This document shows positions 1-10,655 of a DNA stretch of 41,010 nucleotides, piece after piece. A program made the position numbers and the translations under genes. How positions within the stretch are numbered: the stretch's first letter is position 1; each line of letters opens with the position of its first letter. The notes under the pieces are model-generated. The model was not told the origin of the DNA. It saw nothing but the letters and a program-made list of their open reading frames with translations, and searched no databases. Source of the stretch: Novosphingobium panipatense (lineage in GTDB: Bacteria > Pseudomonadota > Alphaproteobacteria > Sphingomonadales > Sphingomonadaceae); contig NZ_MSQB01000036.1 of NCBI RefSeq assembly GCF_002149965.1, forward strand, positions 1 through 41,010, in the 5' to 3' direction.

Positions 1-486
1 ATCTACACCGCCTTGCGCAACGCCCTGCCCGAAAGCAGCGGCCGCGTCATGCCGATCGGCCGTCTCGACCTCAATACCGAGGGGCTCCTGCTCCTGACCA
101 ACGACGGCGAGTTCAAGCGCCAGCTTGAGCTTCCCGCCACCGGCGTGCCGCGCACCTATCGCGCCCGTACTTTCGGCGACATCACCCAGGCCCAGCTCGA
201 AGACCTGATCGAAGGCATCGAGGTCGAGGGCGTGGTCTACGGCAAGATCGACGCCAACATGGAGCGCCGCACCGGGCGCAACCAGTGGATCGAGATGACC
301 TTGACCGAAGGCAAGAACCGCGAAGTGCGCCGCGTGCTCGAACACCTCGGGCTTCAGGTCAGCCGCCTGATCCGCGTCTCCTACGGTCCGTTCCGCCTAC
401 TCGACCTGCCCAAGGGCATGGCCGTGGAAGTCTCCCCGCGCGATCTTGAAAACTTCCGCCGCACCCTACCGGACGCCCAGTCGTGA
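1..486 (+). CDS. rRNA pseudouridine synthase, RsuA/RluB/RluE/RluF family (3' part)
   Basis: The reading frame is open from base 1 and ends at TGA 484-486, so the N-terminus (normally an S4 RNA-binding domain) lies outside the window. The visible 161 residues hold most of the catalytic domain. The family signature GRLDLNTEGLLLLTNDG is present, and the Asp encoded at 67-69 is the expected catalytic residue that attacks the target uridine. The C-terminal stretch EGKNREVRRVLEHLGL is also typical. Such enzymes isomerise one uridine in 16S or 23S rRNA. Which position is modified cannot be told from this fragment, so no symbol is given. The stop overlaps the GTG start of rsmD by four bases (GTGA), which suggests translational coupling of two rRNA-modifying enzymes. 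Confidence 0.9.
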   Translation: MYTALRNALPESSGRVMPIGRLDLNTEGLLLLTNDGEFKRQLELPATGVPRTYRARTFGDITQAQLEDLIEGIEVEGVVYGKIDANMERRTGRNQWIEMTLTEGKNREVRRVLEHLGLQVSRLIRVSYGPFRLLDLPKGMAVEVSPRDLENFRRTLPDAQS

Positions 487-1058
487 AAGGGGCTCCCGGC
501 AAGACCGGATTACGTATCGTCGCGGGTGAGTGGCGCGGCCGCAAGCTGGCGGCACCGGAAGGCGATACCACCCGCCCTACTGCCGACCGCACCCGCGAAA
601 CCCTGTTCTCCATGCTCGCAAGCCGCCTCGGCACGTTCGAGGGGCTGAAGGTCGCCGACCTCTTCGCAGGATCGGGCGCACTGGGGCTGGAAGCACTTTC
701 ACGGGGGGCTGCCCACTGCCTTTTCGTGGATCAGGACGCAGCGGCGATCCGCGCCATACGCAGCAATATCGCCAATCTTCACGCCCAGTCCCGCAGCGAC
801 GTCCGCGCAGCTTCCGCGCTGTCGCTCGGCGCCGCGCGCGAACCGCTCGACCTCGTCCTGCTCGACCCGCCCTATGACACGGGCGCAGGCGCCGTGGCCA
901 TCGACAAGCTCGCGCGTCTGGGTTGGATTGCCGAGCATACCTGGGTCAGCGTCGAAACCGCCAAGGCCGAGACGGTGGCGATTCGCGGCTTCGAGGTCGA
1001 ATCGACGCGCGATGTCGGCAAGGCGCGGCTGCATATCCTGCGCCGCACCGGAGAATAA
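483..1058 (+). CDS. rsmD: 16S rRNA (guanine-966 N2)-methyltransferase RsmD
   Basis: This 191-residue protein has the usual RsmD length. The Rossmann SAM-binding motif DLFAGSGALGLEALSRGA is at residues 59-76 and the catalytic DPPY motif, typical of amino-methyltransferases, at 128-131. Early residues RIVAGEWRGRKL (11-22) are the standard RsmD opening. RsmD methylates N2 of G966 in 16S rRNA during small-subunit assembly. The start is GTG at 483, inside the GTGA overlap with the upstream pseudouridine synthase; no other start gives the conserved N-terminus. A strong hairpin follows at once, ending the two-gene unit. Confidence 0.95.
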   Translation: MKGAPGKTGLRIVAGEWRGRKLAAPEGDTTRPTADRTRETLFSMLASRLGTFEGLKVADLFAGSGALGLEALSRGAAHCLFVDQDAAAIRAIRSNIANLHAQSRSDVRAASALSLGAAREPLDLVLLDPPYDTGAGAVAIDKLARLGWIAEHTWVSVETAKAETVAIRGFEVESTRDVGKARLHILRRTGE

Positions 1059-1062
1059 AAAG

Positions 1063-1101
1063 CAGGCCGGTCCCGGCACGACGTCCGGGACCGGCCTGTT
1101 T
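1063..1101. terminator. Bidirectional intrinsic terminator between rsmD and the repeat protein
   Basis: A perfect 14-bp inverted repeat (CAGGCCGGTCCCGG at 1063-1076, its complement at 1085-1098) has an 8-nt loop. It is flanked by AAAAA at 1057-1061 and TTT at 1099-1101. It sits between two convergent genes, so it can end transcription from either side. Confidence 0.85.
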
Positions 1102-1105
1102 CCGA

Positions 1106-1744
1106 CTATCTCCCGCCGCGATTGCGGCAGTTATCGGTCACGGTCTTGCTGCAGACCGGATAGTCCTTGTTCATGGCCGTCGCGGGAGGCGGCGTCATGG
1201 CGCCCTTGTATGGGCCTCCCTGATAGTTCTGATCGGCCGGCATGGCCGGACGTACCGTCTGATCCGCTGATTGCGGATCTGGAACGCCGGTCGTCGGCAT
1301 GCCCTCGCCCGGAGGGTTGGCTTGGGCCGGAGGCGTGGTCGGCGTCTTGCCTGCCATCTGCTGCGAGATCGAATTCCACGCGATCGCCTGCTGTTCCGGC
1401 GTCATCTTGTAGATCTGCCCGCGCTGGTCCGGCGTGAGCGCCCAATATCCCTTCTGCTGGGGCGCGGTGAGGCTCCAGTAATAGGCCTGATATTCGGGCG
1501 TCCACGAATCGTAGTCGGCGCGCTGCTCGGGCGGCCAGCTATCGTAAGTGGACTTCTGCTCCGGCGTCATCGTCGAGGGCGTGATCGGCTTTGCCGTGGC
1601 CGCGCTCGGTGCGGACGGGGTTGCCGGTGGTGGAGGCGCTTCGGGGGCAGCCGGCATATCGCCGACGATGCTCTGGCCGTGGATCACGCTCGCCATGCTC
1701 AGCACGGACAGCGCCGCCGCGCCTGAAAGGAGATATCTGCGCAT
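1106..1744 (-). CDS. Exported protein with six tandem 11-residue TPEQ repeats, unknown function
   Basis: The 212-residue product starts at ATG 1744 behind a good Shine-Dalgarno sequence (AGAGGAGA). Residues 1-23 look like a Sec signal peptide ending near IHG-QS. A Pro/Ala-rich linker (about 30-58) follows. Residues 60-125 are six back-to-back units of exactly 11 residues with consensus (T/P)PEQxxxYxxW: TPEQKSTYDSW, PPEQRADYDSW, TPEYQAYYWSL, TAPQQKGYWAL, TPDQRGQIYKM and TPEQQAIAWNS. The C-terminal third is Pro-rich with two cysteines near the end. I do not recognise a named domain. The protein is probably periplasmic or envelope-attached. Export and the repeats are seen in the sequence; function is unknown. 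Confidence 0.8.
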   Translation of the reverse strand: MRRYLLSGAAALSVLSMASVIHGQSIVGDMPAAPEAPPPPATPSAPSAATAKPITPSTMTPEQKSTYDSWPPEQRADYDSWTPEYQAYYWSLTAPQQKGYWALTPDQRGQIYKMTPEQQAIAWNSISQQMAGKTPTTPPAQANPPGEGMPTTGVPDPQSADQTVRPAMPADQNYQGGPYKGAMTPPPATAMNKDYPVCSKTVTDNCRNRGGR

Positions 1745-1847
1745 CTCTGGTTCTCCTCTTGCTCTTGTTGTTCTTCGCGAGAAACCTCTCCGTGACAGGC
1801 GGACTCCCGGCGCCGGGGGATTGTTCCACCCCTGCGACGAACCGGCC

Positions 1848-1884
1848 TTGCGCCGCGACACTCCGTTCCCTAGATGTTCACGGG
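1848..1884 (+). promoter_or_regulatory. uvrD promoter with SOS (LexA) box
   Basis: A -35 TTGCGC (1848-1853) and -10 TAGATG (1871-1876) are spaced by 17 nt. An exact alphaproteobacterial LexA site, GTTCCCTAGATGTTC (GTTC-N7-GTTC, 1865-1879), covers the -10 box, so bound LexA would block polymerase. The predicted transcript start falls at about 1883-1884. Confidence 0.75.
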
Positions 1885-1904
1885 TGAACGATCTGCAACC
1901 CTCG

Positions 1905-4181
<2,277 letters not shown>

Positions 4182-4190
4182 ACCGGCGCT

Positions 4191-5624
4191 TCAAAGGCCT
4201 GACTTGAACGGGGCGGCCTTGATCCGGGCCAGCCACGGATCCGCGCCATACTTCGCGGTTCCATCCGGCGCGAAGTCGAGGATCTCGCCGCCCTCTCCCG
4301 TCCGGGCCTGCCATTGGGGCAGCGAAGCGCCGTTGGGATTGCCGCTGCGGGCGAAATTCACAAGGTAGGTGCTGATGGTGCGCCCCATCGCATCGTCACG
4401 CGCGCTTGTAGCGGCGCCATATTTCACCGCCTGCGTATCGAAGAAGAAGGGGATATCCGTGGCATGTCCCGCCCCCTTCCCGTTTCCGGCAAGCGAAGTC
4501 GCCACGTAGGAAAAGCGGTATTCGTAGACCGGCACCCCAGCCCTGGCGACGAGACCGGCGATCTGCCTGGCGCCGGCGATCATACCCCCGCTCACCCCGC
4601 CGATATCGTCGCTTGTCGCGCCGATCATCATCGGGACGTGGTGGAAGTGCCCTTCCTCGTAAGCCTTGCGCTGGTCCACCGCCACGCGGCCGTCCGGGAA
4701 CGGGCTGGCGAAAGTGCGGGGCTGGCCGTCCGGCACGAAAAGCGCGGCCAGATTGAGCCCGTCTACCACCTGCTCGCCGGAAAGCCCCCGCAGCTTTTCC
4801 AGGGCCTGCGGATCGTCCTGAGCGATTCCCTTGCCCTCGGCAAAGCGCACACCGATCGCTTCGGCCGAGGACAAGTCCGATCCGGCCAGTGCGGTGCCGT
4901 TGCCGCCCGACATGACCACCGCCTTGTCGAACAGTCCTTCAGCTTCGGGCGAGGTTACCAGATTGTGGACCGACACGCCCCCAGCGCTCTCGCCGATGAT
5001 CGTGACGTTGTCCGGGTCACCCCCGAATGCGGCGATATTGCGCTTCACCCAGCGCAGCGCGGCCAATTGGTCCATGTAGCCGTAATTGCCGGTGCGCCCG
5101 CCGTCCTCGGCGGCGCGCGTGAGCGCAGGATGGGCGAAAGTGCCGAAACGGCCGACCCGGTAGTTGAAGCTGAAGAACACCGCGCCCTTGCGCGCCAGTT
5201 CCGCACCCGAATATGTCGGAGGCGACGCGCCGCCGTTCACGAAGCCGCCGCCGTAGATCCACACGATGACAGGCAGCTTGCCCTTCAACTCGGCCGGGCG
5301 CCAGACATTGGCGTAGAGGCAATCTTCGGCAGGCGGCGTGCCCAGCGGCGCCGCGTCTCCGTCGAAGGGCTTCTGCATGCAATCGTGCCCGTAAGCGGCG
5401 GCACTGCGCACGCCATCCCAATGCGCGGCAGGCTGCGGTGCGCGCCAGCGCAGCGGCCCCACAGGCGGCGCTGCAAAGGGAATGCCCTTCCAACTCGCCA
5501 CATCGTTTTCGATGGTGCCGCGCAGCAGGCCGCTTTCCACGCGGACTTCCGAACCGCTTTCCGCGAGGCCCGCGCAGGAGTTGGTGAGCATGCCCGCAAG
5601 AGCCAGTATCTGCCTGATCTTCAT
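4191..5624 (-). CDS. Secreted type-B carboxylesterase/lipase
   Basis: The 477-residue alpha/beta hydrolase starts with a signal peptide (about residues 1-20, MKIRQILALAGMLTNSCAGL). The nucleophile elbow GESAGG gives Ser213 and the oxyanion hole is GGG at 125-127. Cys82 and Cys102 match the conserved disulfide pair (EDCLYANVW). The late GAGHATDIPFFF carries the catalytic His. Where many relatives have a DEG acid motif this protein has TSDDIGG, so the acidic triad member is probably an Asp. The enzyme would hydrolyse carboxylic esters in the periplasm or outside; the substrate cannot be told. ATG 5624 was chosen because it begins the signal peptide. The stop lies only 9 bp from the convergent uvrD stop, with no hairpin between. 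Confidence 0.88.
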   Translation of the reverse strand: MKIRQILALAGMLTNSCAGLAESGSEVRVESGLLRGTIENDVASWKGIPFAAPPVGPLRWRAPQPAAHWDGVRSAAAYGHDCMQKPFDGDAAPLGTPPAEDCLYANVWRPAELKGKLPVIVWIYGGGFVNGGASPPTYSGAELARKGAVFFSFNYRVGRFGTFAHPALTRAAEDGGRTGNYGYMDQLAALRWVKRNIAAFGGDPDNVTIIGESAGGVSVHNLVTSPEAEGLFDKAVVMSGGNGTALAGSDLSSAEAIGVRFAEGKGIAQDDPQALEKLRGLSGEQVVDGLNLAALFVPDGQPRTFASPFPDGRVAVDQRKAYEEGHFHHVPMMIGATSDDIGGVSGGMIAGARQIAGLVARAGVPVYEYRFSYVATSLAGNGKGAGHATDIPFFFDTQAVKYGAATSARDDAMGRTISTYLVNFARSGNPNGASLPQWQARTGEGGEILDFAPDGTAKYGADPWLARIKAAPFKSGL

Positions 5625-5779
5625 GGAAACCCCGCTGCCGAGAAGCTGTCGCGGCAACCTCGCACGGGCCGACGGGGGGAGGCAAGCGCCATCGAGCACG
5701 TCGGCAGACGAACCAATGCCGCTTGCAGATCTTGTCAGGTGCCTGTTTTTAGGCGCCAGATTCTCAGGCGCCGGTATTT

Positions 5780-7165
5780 TTATGCAAGCGCGGAAACGTG
5801 CAGGAATTCGGGGATCGGGCCGTTCCAGCCGTCATCCGCCGGTTCCTGCTCGCGTCGACGCGAGCGGTTGCCTTCCGAGCGACGTTCGCGGCGCTGTTCG
5901 TCACCGCGGCTTTCGCGGCGCGGAGCGCGTTCTTCCCGGATCGGTGCGTTATCCTCGCGAACGGGAGCGCGCTCTTCGCGAGCGGGCGAACGTTCACGCT
6001 TTTCACGGCGTGGCTTTTCCTCGCGCGCCGGCGCCGGAGCGGCCTCTTCGGCAGGCATCTGATAGACCGGAATCTTGCCGCCGGTCAGCTTTTCGACATT
6101 GTCGATCGCCTCGGCATCTTCGGGCGCCACGAACGTGAAGGCGCGGCCGGAAGCACCGCCGCGGCCCGTACGGCCGATGCGGTGGACGTAATCGTCCGGG
6201 TGCCAGGGCGTGTCGAAGTTGAAGACGTGGCTCACGCCCTTCACATCGAGACCGCGCGCCGCCACGTCGGACGCGACCAGAATATTGATCGATCCGTCCT
6301 TGAACCGCTGGAGTTCCGCCAGGCGGGCGGGCTGGTCCATGTCGCCGTGAATTTCACCGGCGGTAAAGCCGTGCCGCTTCAGGCTCTTGGCCAGTTCCCG
6401 CACGGTGGTCTTGCGGTTGGCGAAGATGATCGCGGTGGACACATCGTCATTGCGCAGCAGGTGACGCAGCACTTCGCGCTTCTTGCGCGTCGTCACCGCG
6501 ACCTTGTGCTGGACGATGTTGGTGTTCGTCGTCGCCGGGCGGGCCACTTCGATATATTTGGGGTTCGACAGGAACCGGTCGGCCAGCTTCTTGATCACCG
6601 GCGGCATCGTTGCCGAGAACAGCAGCGTCTGCCGGTTGGTGGGCAGCTTGGAGCAGATCGTCTCGATATCGGGGATGAAGCCCATGTCGAGCATGCGGTC
6701 CGCCTCGTCGATGACCAGCAGTTCGCAGCCCGTCAGCAGGATCTTGCCGCGCTCGAACAGGTCCATCAGGCGGCCCGGCGTGGCGATCAGCACGTCCACG
6801 CCTTCCTGCAGCGCCTTGACCTGATCGCCCATCTGCACGCCGCCGATCAGCAGCGCCATCTTGAGGTCGTGGTTCTTGCCGTACTTCTCGAAATTCTCGG
6901 CGACTTGAGCAGCGAGTTCGCGCGTCGGTTCGAGAATCAGCGAGCGCGGCATCAGCGCGCGGCGCCGGCCGTGAGCCAGAATGTCGATCATCGGTAGCAC
7001 GAAGCTGGCCGTCTTGCCGGTGCCGGTCTGGGCGATACCGATAAGGTCCTTCATCATCAGGACCGGGGGAATCGCTTGCGCCTGGATGGGAGTCGGCTCG
7101 CTGTAGCCGGCAGTTTCCACCGCTTGCAGCAATTCGTCAGACAGGCCGAGATCGGCAAAGTTCAT
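5780..7165 (-). CDS. rhlE: DEAD-box ATP-dependent RNA helicase, RhlE type
   Basis: The 461-residue protein has the full DEAD-box core: the Q motif (PTPIQAQAI), AQTGTGKT (45-52), PTRELAAQ, DEAD (153-156), SAT (184-186) and HRIGRTGR (328-335). After about residue 380 comes a highly charged, low-complexity tail with degenerate REERAPxR repeats, typical of RhlE and likely to bind RNA without sequence preference. RhlE-type helicases act in ribosome maturation and RNA decay, often in the cold. The start is ATG 7165 with the family opening MNFADLGLSDELLQAV. There is no strong ribosome-binding site. The RhlE subgroup is assigned from overall similarity and the tail. Confidence 0.9.
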   Translation of the reverse strand: MNFADLGLSDELLQAVETAGYSEPTPIQAQAIPPVLMMKDLIGIAQTGTGKTASFVLPMIDILAHGRRRALMPRSLILEPTRELAAQVAENFEKYGKNHDLKMALLIGGVQMGDQVKALQEGVDVLIATPGRLMDLFERGKILLTGCELLVIDEADRMLDMGFIPDIETICSKLPTNRQTLLFSATMPPVIKKLADRFLSNPKYIEVARPATTNTNIVQHKVAVTTRKKREVLRHLLRNDDVSTAIIFANRKTTVRELAKSLKRHGFTAGEIHGDMDQPARLAELQRFKDGSINILVASDVAARGLDVKGVSHVFNFDTPWHPDDYVHRIGRTGRGGASGRAFTFVAPEDAEAIDNVEKLTGGKIPVYQMPAEEAAPAPAREEKPRREKRERSPAREERAPVREDNAPIREERAPRRESRGDEQRRERRSEGNRSRRREQEPADDGWNGPIPEFLHVSALA

Positions 7166-7395
7166 AGACAGTCAGGTCTCATAGGCAGGAATCTTGCGAG
7201 AATGCAGGGTACTTCGATTATGTCGCGGCGTGGCAGCGGACATCGAATCACGGGATCCGCGCGCAAGCCAATCGTACACCTGCGCGCCGCCTAGTCGGGA
7301 AATAGCGCAGAAGTCAAGGAAATCCGCGCAAGGCAGCACAATCGGCTCCGCCAGTCGCGGCGCAAATGCAAAATGCAGGCCCCTGCGGACCTGTC

Positions 7396-8007
7396 CTAAC
7401 GCCCTGTCGCCACCAGCTGGCGAATGCGCGTCAGCTTGCAGGTCGTTCCGCTACGCGAAAGAAGTTCGTCGCGATCCACGCAAAGCTGCCCGTCGGAGGT
7501 GCGCGACAGCAGGAAGCCAGAATAGAACGCACCCGCACGGCATCCGCGCTCCAGATCGGCACCGACGACGCGGCGGTCGCGCATGAACAGCAGCAATCGG
7601 CTCTGGCCATCGGGTTGGACCCCCGCGATCCCGGACATGGGCAGGCACTTGCCGATCTTGCGCTCCGAATAGCGCGGCGCATCGTCGCCGCGCCCCGGCA
7701 TGCCCATCAGCATGTCCGGCGGCGCGGGCATCTGCGCGCGCGGGCTGATGCGAATCGTCATGCGCTGCTCGATCCGCACTTGCCAGGCGCTGTCCGGCTC
7801 CACCTGTTCGAAAGCTTCCGCCGCGAAAGGCCAGGCGCTTGGCGAATCGGGAAAATCGTCCGGCCAAGCATAGCCCTGAACGCCTGGCACGGCGACCGGT
7901 TCGCGGGGTTCCTCATGCTTCGAACGGCCGCCGTCGCCCGAGCCGCCCAAGCCGACTGCAGGCAGCAGCAGCGCAAAGGGGTAGAGCAGAACGGAAGCGA
8001 GATTCAT
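7396..8007 (-). CDS. Exported or membrane-anchored protein of unknown function
   Basis: The 203-residue product opens with a hydrophobic segment (MNLASVLLYPFALLLPAVGLGG, about 1-22) that would act as signal peptide or anchor. A Gly/charged linker follows, then a polar domain with Trp-rich and Arg-rich stretches and four cysteines in the last 90 residues (KCLPM, ERGCRAG, LCVDRD, TCKLTR), which could form disulfides in the periplasm. No family is recognised. It lies alone, with the FAD dehydrogenase gene divergent at 8155 and rhlE 230 bp downstream on the same strand. Codon use matches the neighbours, which supports a real gene. Confidence 0.7.
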   Translation of the reverse strand: MNLASVLLYPFALLLPAVGLGGSGDGGRSKHEEPREPVAVPGVQGYAWPDDFPDSPSAWPFAAEAFEQVEPDSAWQVRIEQRMTIRISPRAQMPAPPDMLMGMPGRGDDAPRYSERKIGKCLPMSGIAGVQPDGQSRLLLFMRDRRVVGADLERGCRAGAFYSGFLLSRTSDGQLCVDRDELLSRSGTTCKLTRIRQLVATGR

Positions 8008-8154
8008 GAAAGGGAACGGTCCTCGGGCGCGCGCGTCATGCCGAATTAGAGCAAGACCTTGAACCGGCGCTTAACTCGGCACGACGCATGTCCCGGTCGA
8101 TACCTCGCAAAGAGCGCTGGTGAAACCTTTCTCCGCCTGTGCCATATCGCCGCC

Positions 8155-9576
8155 ATGACGAACACCGACAGCTTTCTCGCCGAAGCCGCCGACCTGCTCG
8201 GCCCGCGCGGTTTCACCACCGACGCCGACCTCCTCACCCCCTGGCTGACCGACTGGCGCGGGCGCTACACCGGCCGCGCCCTCGCCCTTGCCTCCCCTGC
8301 CGATGTCGAAGAAGTGGCCGCTATCGTGCGGCTCTGTGCCGAGCATGGCGTGCCGATCGTCCCCCAGGGCGGCAACAGCGGCATGTCGGGCGGCGCGACT
8401 CCCGATTCGAGCGGTGCGGCGCTTCTGCTGTCGCTGCGCCGGATGAACGCGATTCGCACGCTCGACATGGAGGCCCGGCAGGTCACTTGCGAGGCGGGCG
8501 TCGTGCTCCAGACGCTTCATGAGGCAGCGGAAGCGAAAGGGCTGCGCTTTCCGCTCTCGCTCGGCGGCAAGGGCTCGGCCACGGTCGGCGGGCTGATCTC
8601 GACCAATGCCGGGGGAACGCAGGTCCTGCGTCACGGCTCCATGCGGGCGCTGGTGCTGGGACTGGAGGCGGTACTGCCCGACGGTCAGGTCTTCTCGATG
8701 CTGACGCCGCTGAAGAAGGACAATCGCGGCTTCGACCTCAAGCAATTGCTGATCGGTTCGGAAGGGACGATGGGCGTGGTGACGGCCGCGACCCTGGCAC
8801 TGTCCCCGGCCGTAGCCGAGCGCGTGGTGGTATGGGCGGGCGTGCCCTCGCTTGGCACCGCGCGCAAGCTGCTCCTGCACTGCGAGGCGGCGGTCGGCAA
8901 TGCGCTGGAAGGCTTCGAAGTCCTGCCGCAGGCCTGTCTGGAAGCCGTGCTCGACCATCTTCCCGATGCCCGCGCACCACTCGCCGAGGGCCACGCCTGG
9001 CACGTCCTTATCGAGGTCGTCGCGGACGGTTCCGCAGCGGCGACGCTGCGCGATCGCTGCGAGGCGATGATGGCCGACGCTTTCGAGAACGAACTCGTCG
9101 AGGACGCCGCGATGTCGACGAGCGAGGCCCAGGCCGAGGCGATGTGGCTGCTGCGCGAATCGATTTCGCCTGCGGAGCGCGCCCGCGGACCTGCCGTCCA
9201 GCACGACATTTCCGTGCCGGTGGAAAAGATGCCGGACTTCGTGGAAACCACGATTCCCATGATCGAGGCGAAATGGCCCGGCACCGAGGCCATCGCTTTC
9301 GGCCACCTCGGGGACGGCAATGTCCACTATCACGTGATCGCCCCCAGCGTCACCGACGGCCCCGCCTGGCAGGCCGGTGAAGGCAAGGCGATCAGCCGCT
9401 ACGTCCACGACCTCGTCACCGAATGGGGCGGCTCGATCTCTGCAGAGCACGGCATCGGCCAGCTCAAGAGGGACGAACTGGCTCGCCTGGGCGATCCCGT
9501 CGCGCTTTCGGTGCTGCGCACGGTCAAGCGGGCGCTCGATCCGCAGGGCCTTTTCAACCCCGGAAAGCTCGTCTGA
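8155..9576 (+). CDS. FAD-linked dehydrogenase, D-2-hydroxyglutarate/D-lactate (GlcD) family
   Basis: This 473-residue flavoenzyme has an N-terminal PCMH-type FAD domain with pyrophosphate loop PQGGNSGMSGGA (70-81) and a second FAD-contact region GGLISTNAGGTQVLRHG. The C-terminal FAD-oxidase domain carries HLGDGNVHYH (384-393) and the SAEHGIG segment (429-435), which in D-2-hydroxyacid dehydrogenases contribute metal and substrate ligands. The length and motifs fit D-2-hydroxyglutarate dehydrogenase best, giving 2-oxoglutarate and passing electrons to a carrier. D-lactate or glycolate as substrate cannot be ruled out. ATG 8155 is chosen because the conserved N-terminus begins there; a longer reading frame to 8059 adds an unconserved segment. 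Confidence 0.88.
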   Translation: MTNTDSFLAEAADLLGPRGFTTDADLLTPWLTDWRGRYTGRALALASPADVEEVAAIVRLCAEHGVPIVPQGGNSGMSGGATPDSSGAALLLSLRRMNAIRTLDMEARQVTCEAGVVLQTLHEAAEAKGLRFPLSLGGKGSATVGGLISTNAGGTQVLRHGSMRALVLGLEAVLPDGQVFSMLTPLKKDNRGFDLKQLLIGSEGTMGVVTAATLALSPAVAERVVVWAGVPSLGTARKLLLHCEAAVGNALEGFEVLPQACLEAVLDHLPDARAPLAEGHAWHVLIEVVADGSAAATLRDRCEAMMADAFENELVEDAAMSTSEAQAEAMWLLRESISPAERARGPAVQHDISVPVEKMPDFVETTIPMIEAKWPGTEAIAFGHLGDGNVHYHVIAPSVTDGPAWQAGEGKAISRYVHDLVTEWGGSISAEHGIGQLKRDELARLGDPVALSVLRTVKRALDPQGLFNPGKLV

Positions 9577-9740
9577 GCGCGGCCTGAGACGCGCCGGATC
9601 GGCAAATCGACAGGCCGCACGGGCTGGACAAGCCCGACTCGCCCGATATCCCCGTTTCGACGGGCGCGCCGCTTGCGCCCGCCTCGCGCAGCCCCTAAAG
9701 CGGCGCCTTCGAAATTTCCTGTCTTGCGGAGAGTATCGCA

Positions 9741-10511
9741 ATGGCCACCGCGCCGCAGAATCCTGCCCTGCCCCTGTTCTACAAGGACCTCGTGCCGCTC
9801 AACTCGCAGCAGCACACCACCTGGAAGACCCGCTCGACCGACAAGGCGACCTGGCTCGTCGGCGTGAACTCGATCCCGCTGACCGTCGAGGAATTCCCGC
9901 AGGCCCAGCGCCATTTCCCGATCATCTTCACCGCCGGCGAGAACCCGGTTCCGCTCGTGCTGATGGGCATGAACGAAGGCGTGAACGTCTATGTCGACGA
10001 AGACGGCACCGTGAACACGCCGGTCTACATCCCGGCCTATGCGCGCCGCTATCCCTTCATGCTGGCGCGCCTGCGCCCCGATGCCGAAGAACTTTCGCTC
10101 TGCATCGACCCGACCAGTGACCTCGTGGGCGAAGGTGAAGACGGCGAAGCGCTGTTCGACGGCACCGAGCCCACCGAAGCCACCACGAACATGCTCAAGT
10201 TCTGCGAGAACTTCGAGATCGCCGGCACCAAGACCGCCAACTTCATGGCGGAACTGGCCAAGCACAACCTGCTGATGGACGGCGAACTGAACATCGACAT
10301 CGGCACCGGCCAGCCCTTCACCTATCGCGGGTTCCAGATGGTCGACGAGACCAAGCTGCGCGAAGTGCGCGGCGACGTTCTGCGCCAGTGGAACCAGAAC
10401 GGCATGCTGCCGCTGATCTACGCCCACCTCTTCTCGCTCGACCTCGTGCGCGAAATCTTCGGTCGCCAGGTCTCGCAGGGCAAGGGCCCGCAGGTCCTGC
10501 CCGCCGCCTGA
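9741..10511 (+). CDS. SapC family protein
   Basis: The 256-residue protein belongs to the SapC family (named for a Campylobacter S-layer gene-cluster product; molecular role unsettled). Recognisable stretches are the opening FYKDLVPLNSQQH, the HFPIIFTAGENPVPLVLMG segment and PVYIPAYARRYPFM. No signal peptide or membrane segment is seen, so it is probably cytosolic. The start ATG 9741 has GGAGAG eight bases upstream. In sphingomonads relatives often lie near TonB receptors and tryptophan-halogenase-like genes, as I recall, but here it stands alone with its own terminator. Confidence 0.88.
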   Translation: MATAPQNPALPLFYKDLVPLNSQQHTTWKTRSTDKATWLVGVNSIPLTVEEFPQAQRHFPIIFTAGENPVPLVLMGMNEGVNVYVDEDGTVNTPVYIPAYARRYPFMLARLRPDAEELSLCIDPTSDLVGEGEDGEALFDGTEPTEATTNMLKFCENFEIAGTKTANFMAELAKHNLLMDGELNIDIGTGQPFTYRGFQMVDETKLREVRGDVLRQWNQNGMLPLIYAHLFSLDLVREIFGRQVSQGKGPQVLPAA

Positions 10512-10519
10512 TCCGGCTC

Positions 10520-10562
10520 GGAGCGGAGGTTTATGACATAATTGTCACACCTCCGCTCCTTT
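10520..10562 (+). terminator. sapC terminator hairpin
   Basis: An 11-bp perfect inverted repeat (GGAGCGGAGGT at 10520-10530, complement at 10549-10559) is followed by TTT. An inner TGACA/TGTCA pair extends the stem. It lies 9 bp after the sapC stop. Confidence 0.8.
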
Positions 10563-10621
10563 ATGCGACGCCATTCAAACCCGCGCTTGCAAAACATATC
10601 TCATTTGCCCCATTCTAGGGG

Positions 10622-10649
10622 TTGAATGTGCCATCAGGCTTGCTATGTT
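10622..10649 (+). promoter_or_regulatory. Predicted promoter of the small RNA
   Basis: TTGAAT (10622-10627) and TATGTT (10644-10649) are spaced by 16 nt, close to the sigma-70 consensus. No protein gene follows on this strand before the terminator at 10757, so the promoter would serve a non-coding transcript. Confidence 0.6.
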
Positions 10650-10655
10650 AGGGCT

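Noticed and set aside
4314..6062. Open frame (582 codons) opposite the esterase and the rhlE 3' end
   Set aside because: Spans the antisense of two well-supported genes and its end is Arg/Ser low complexity.
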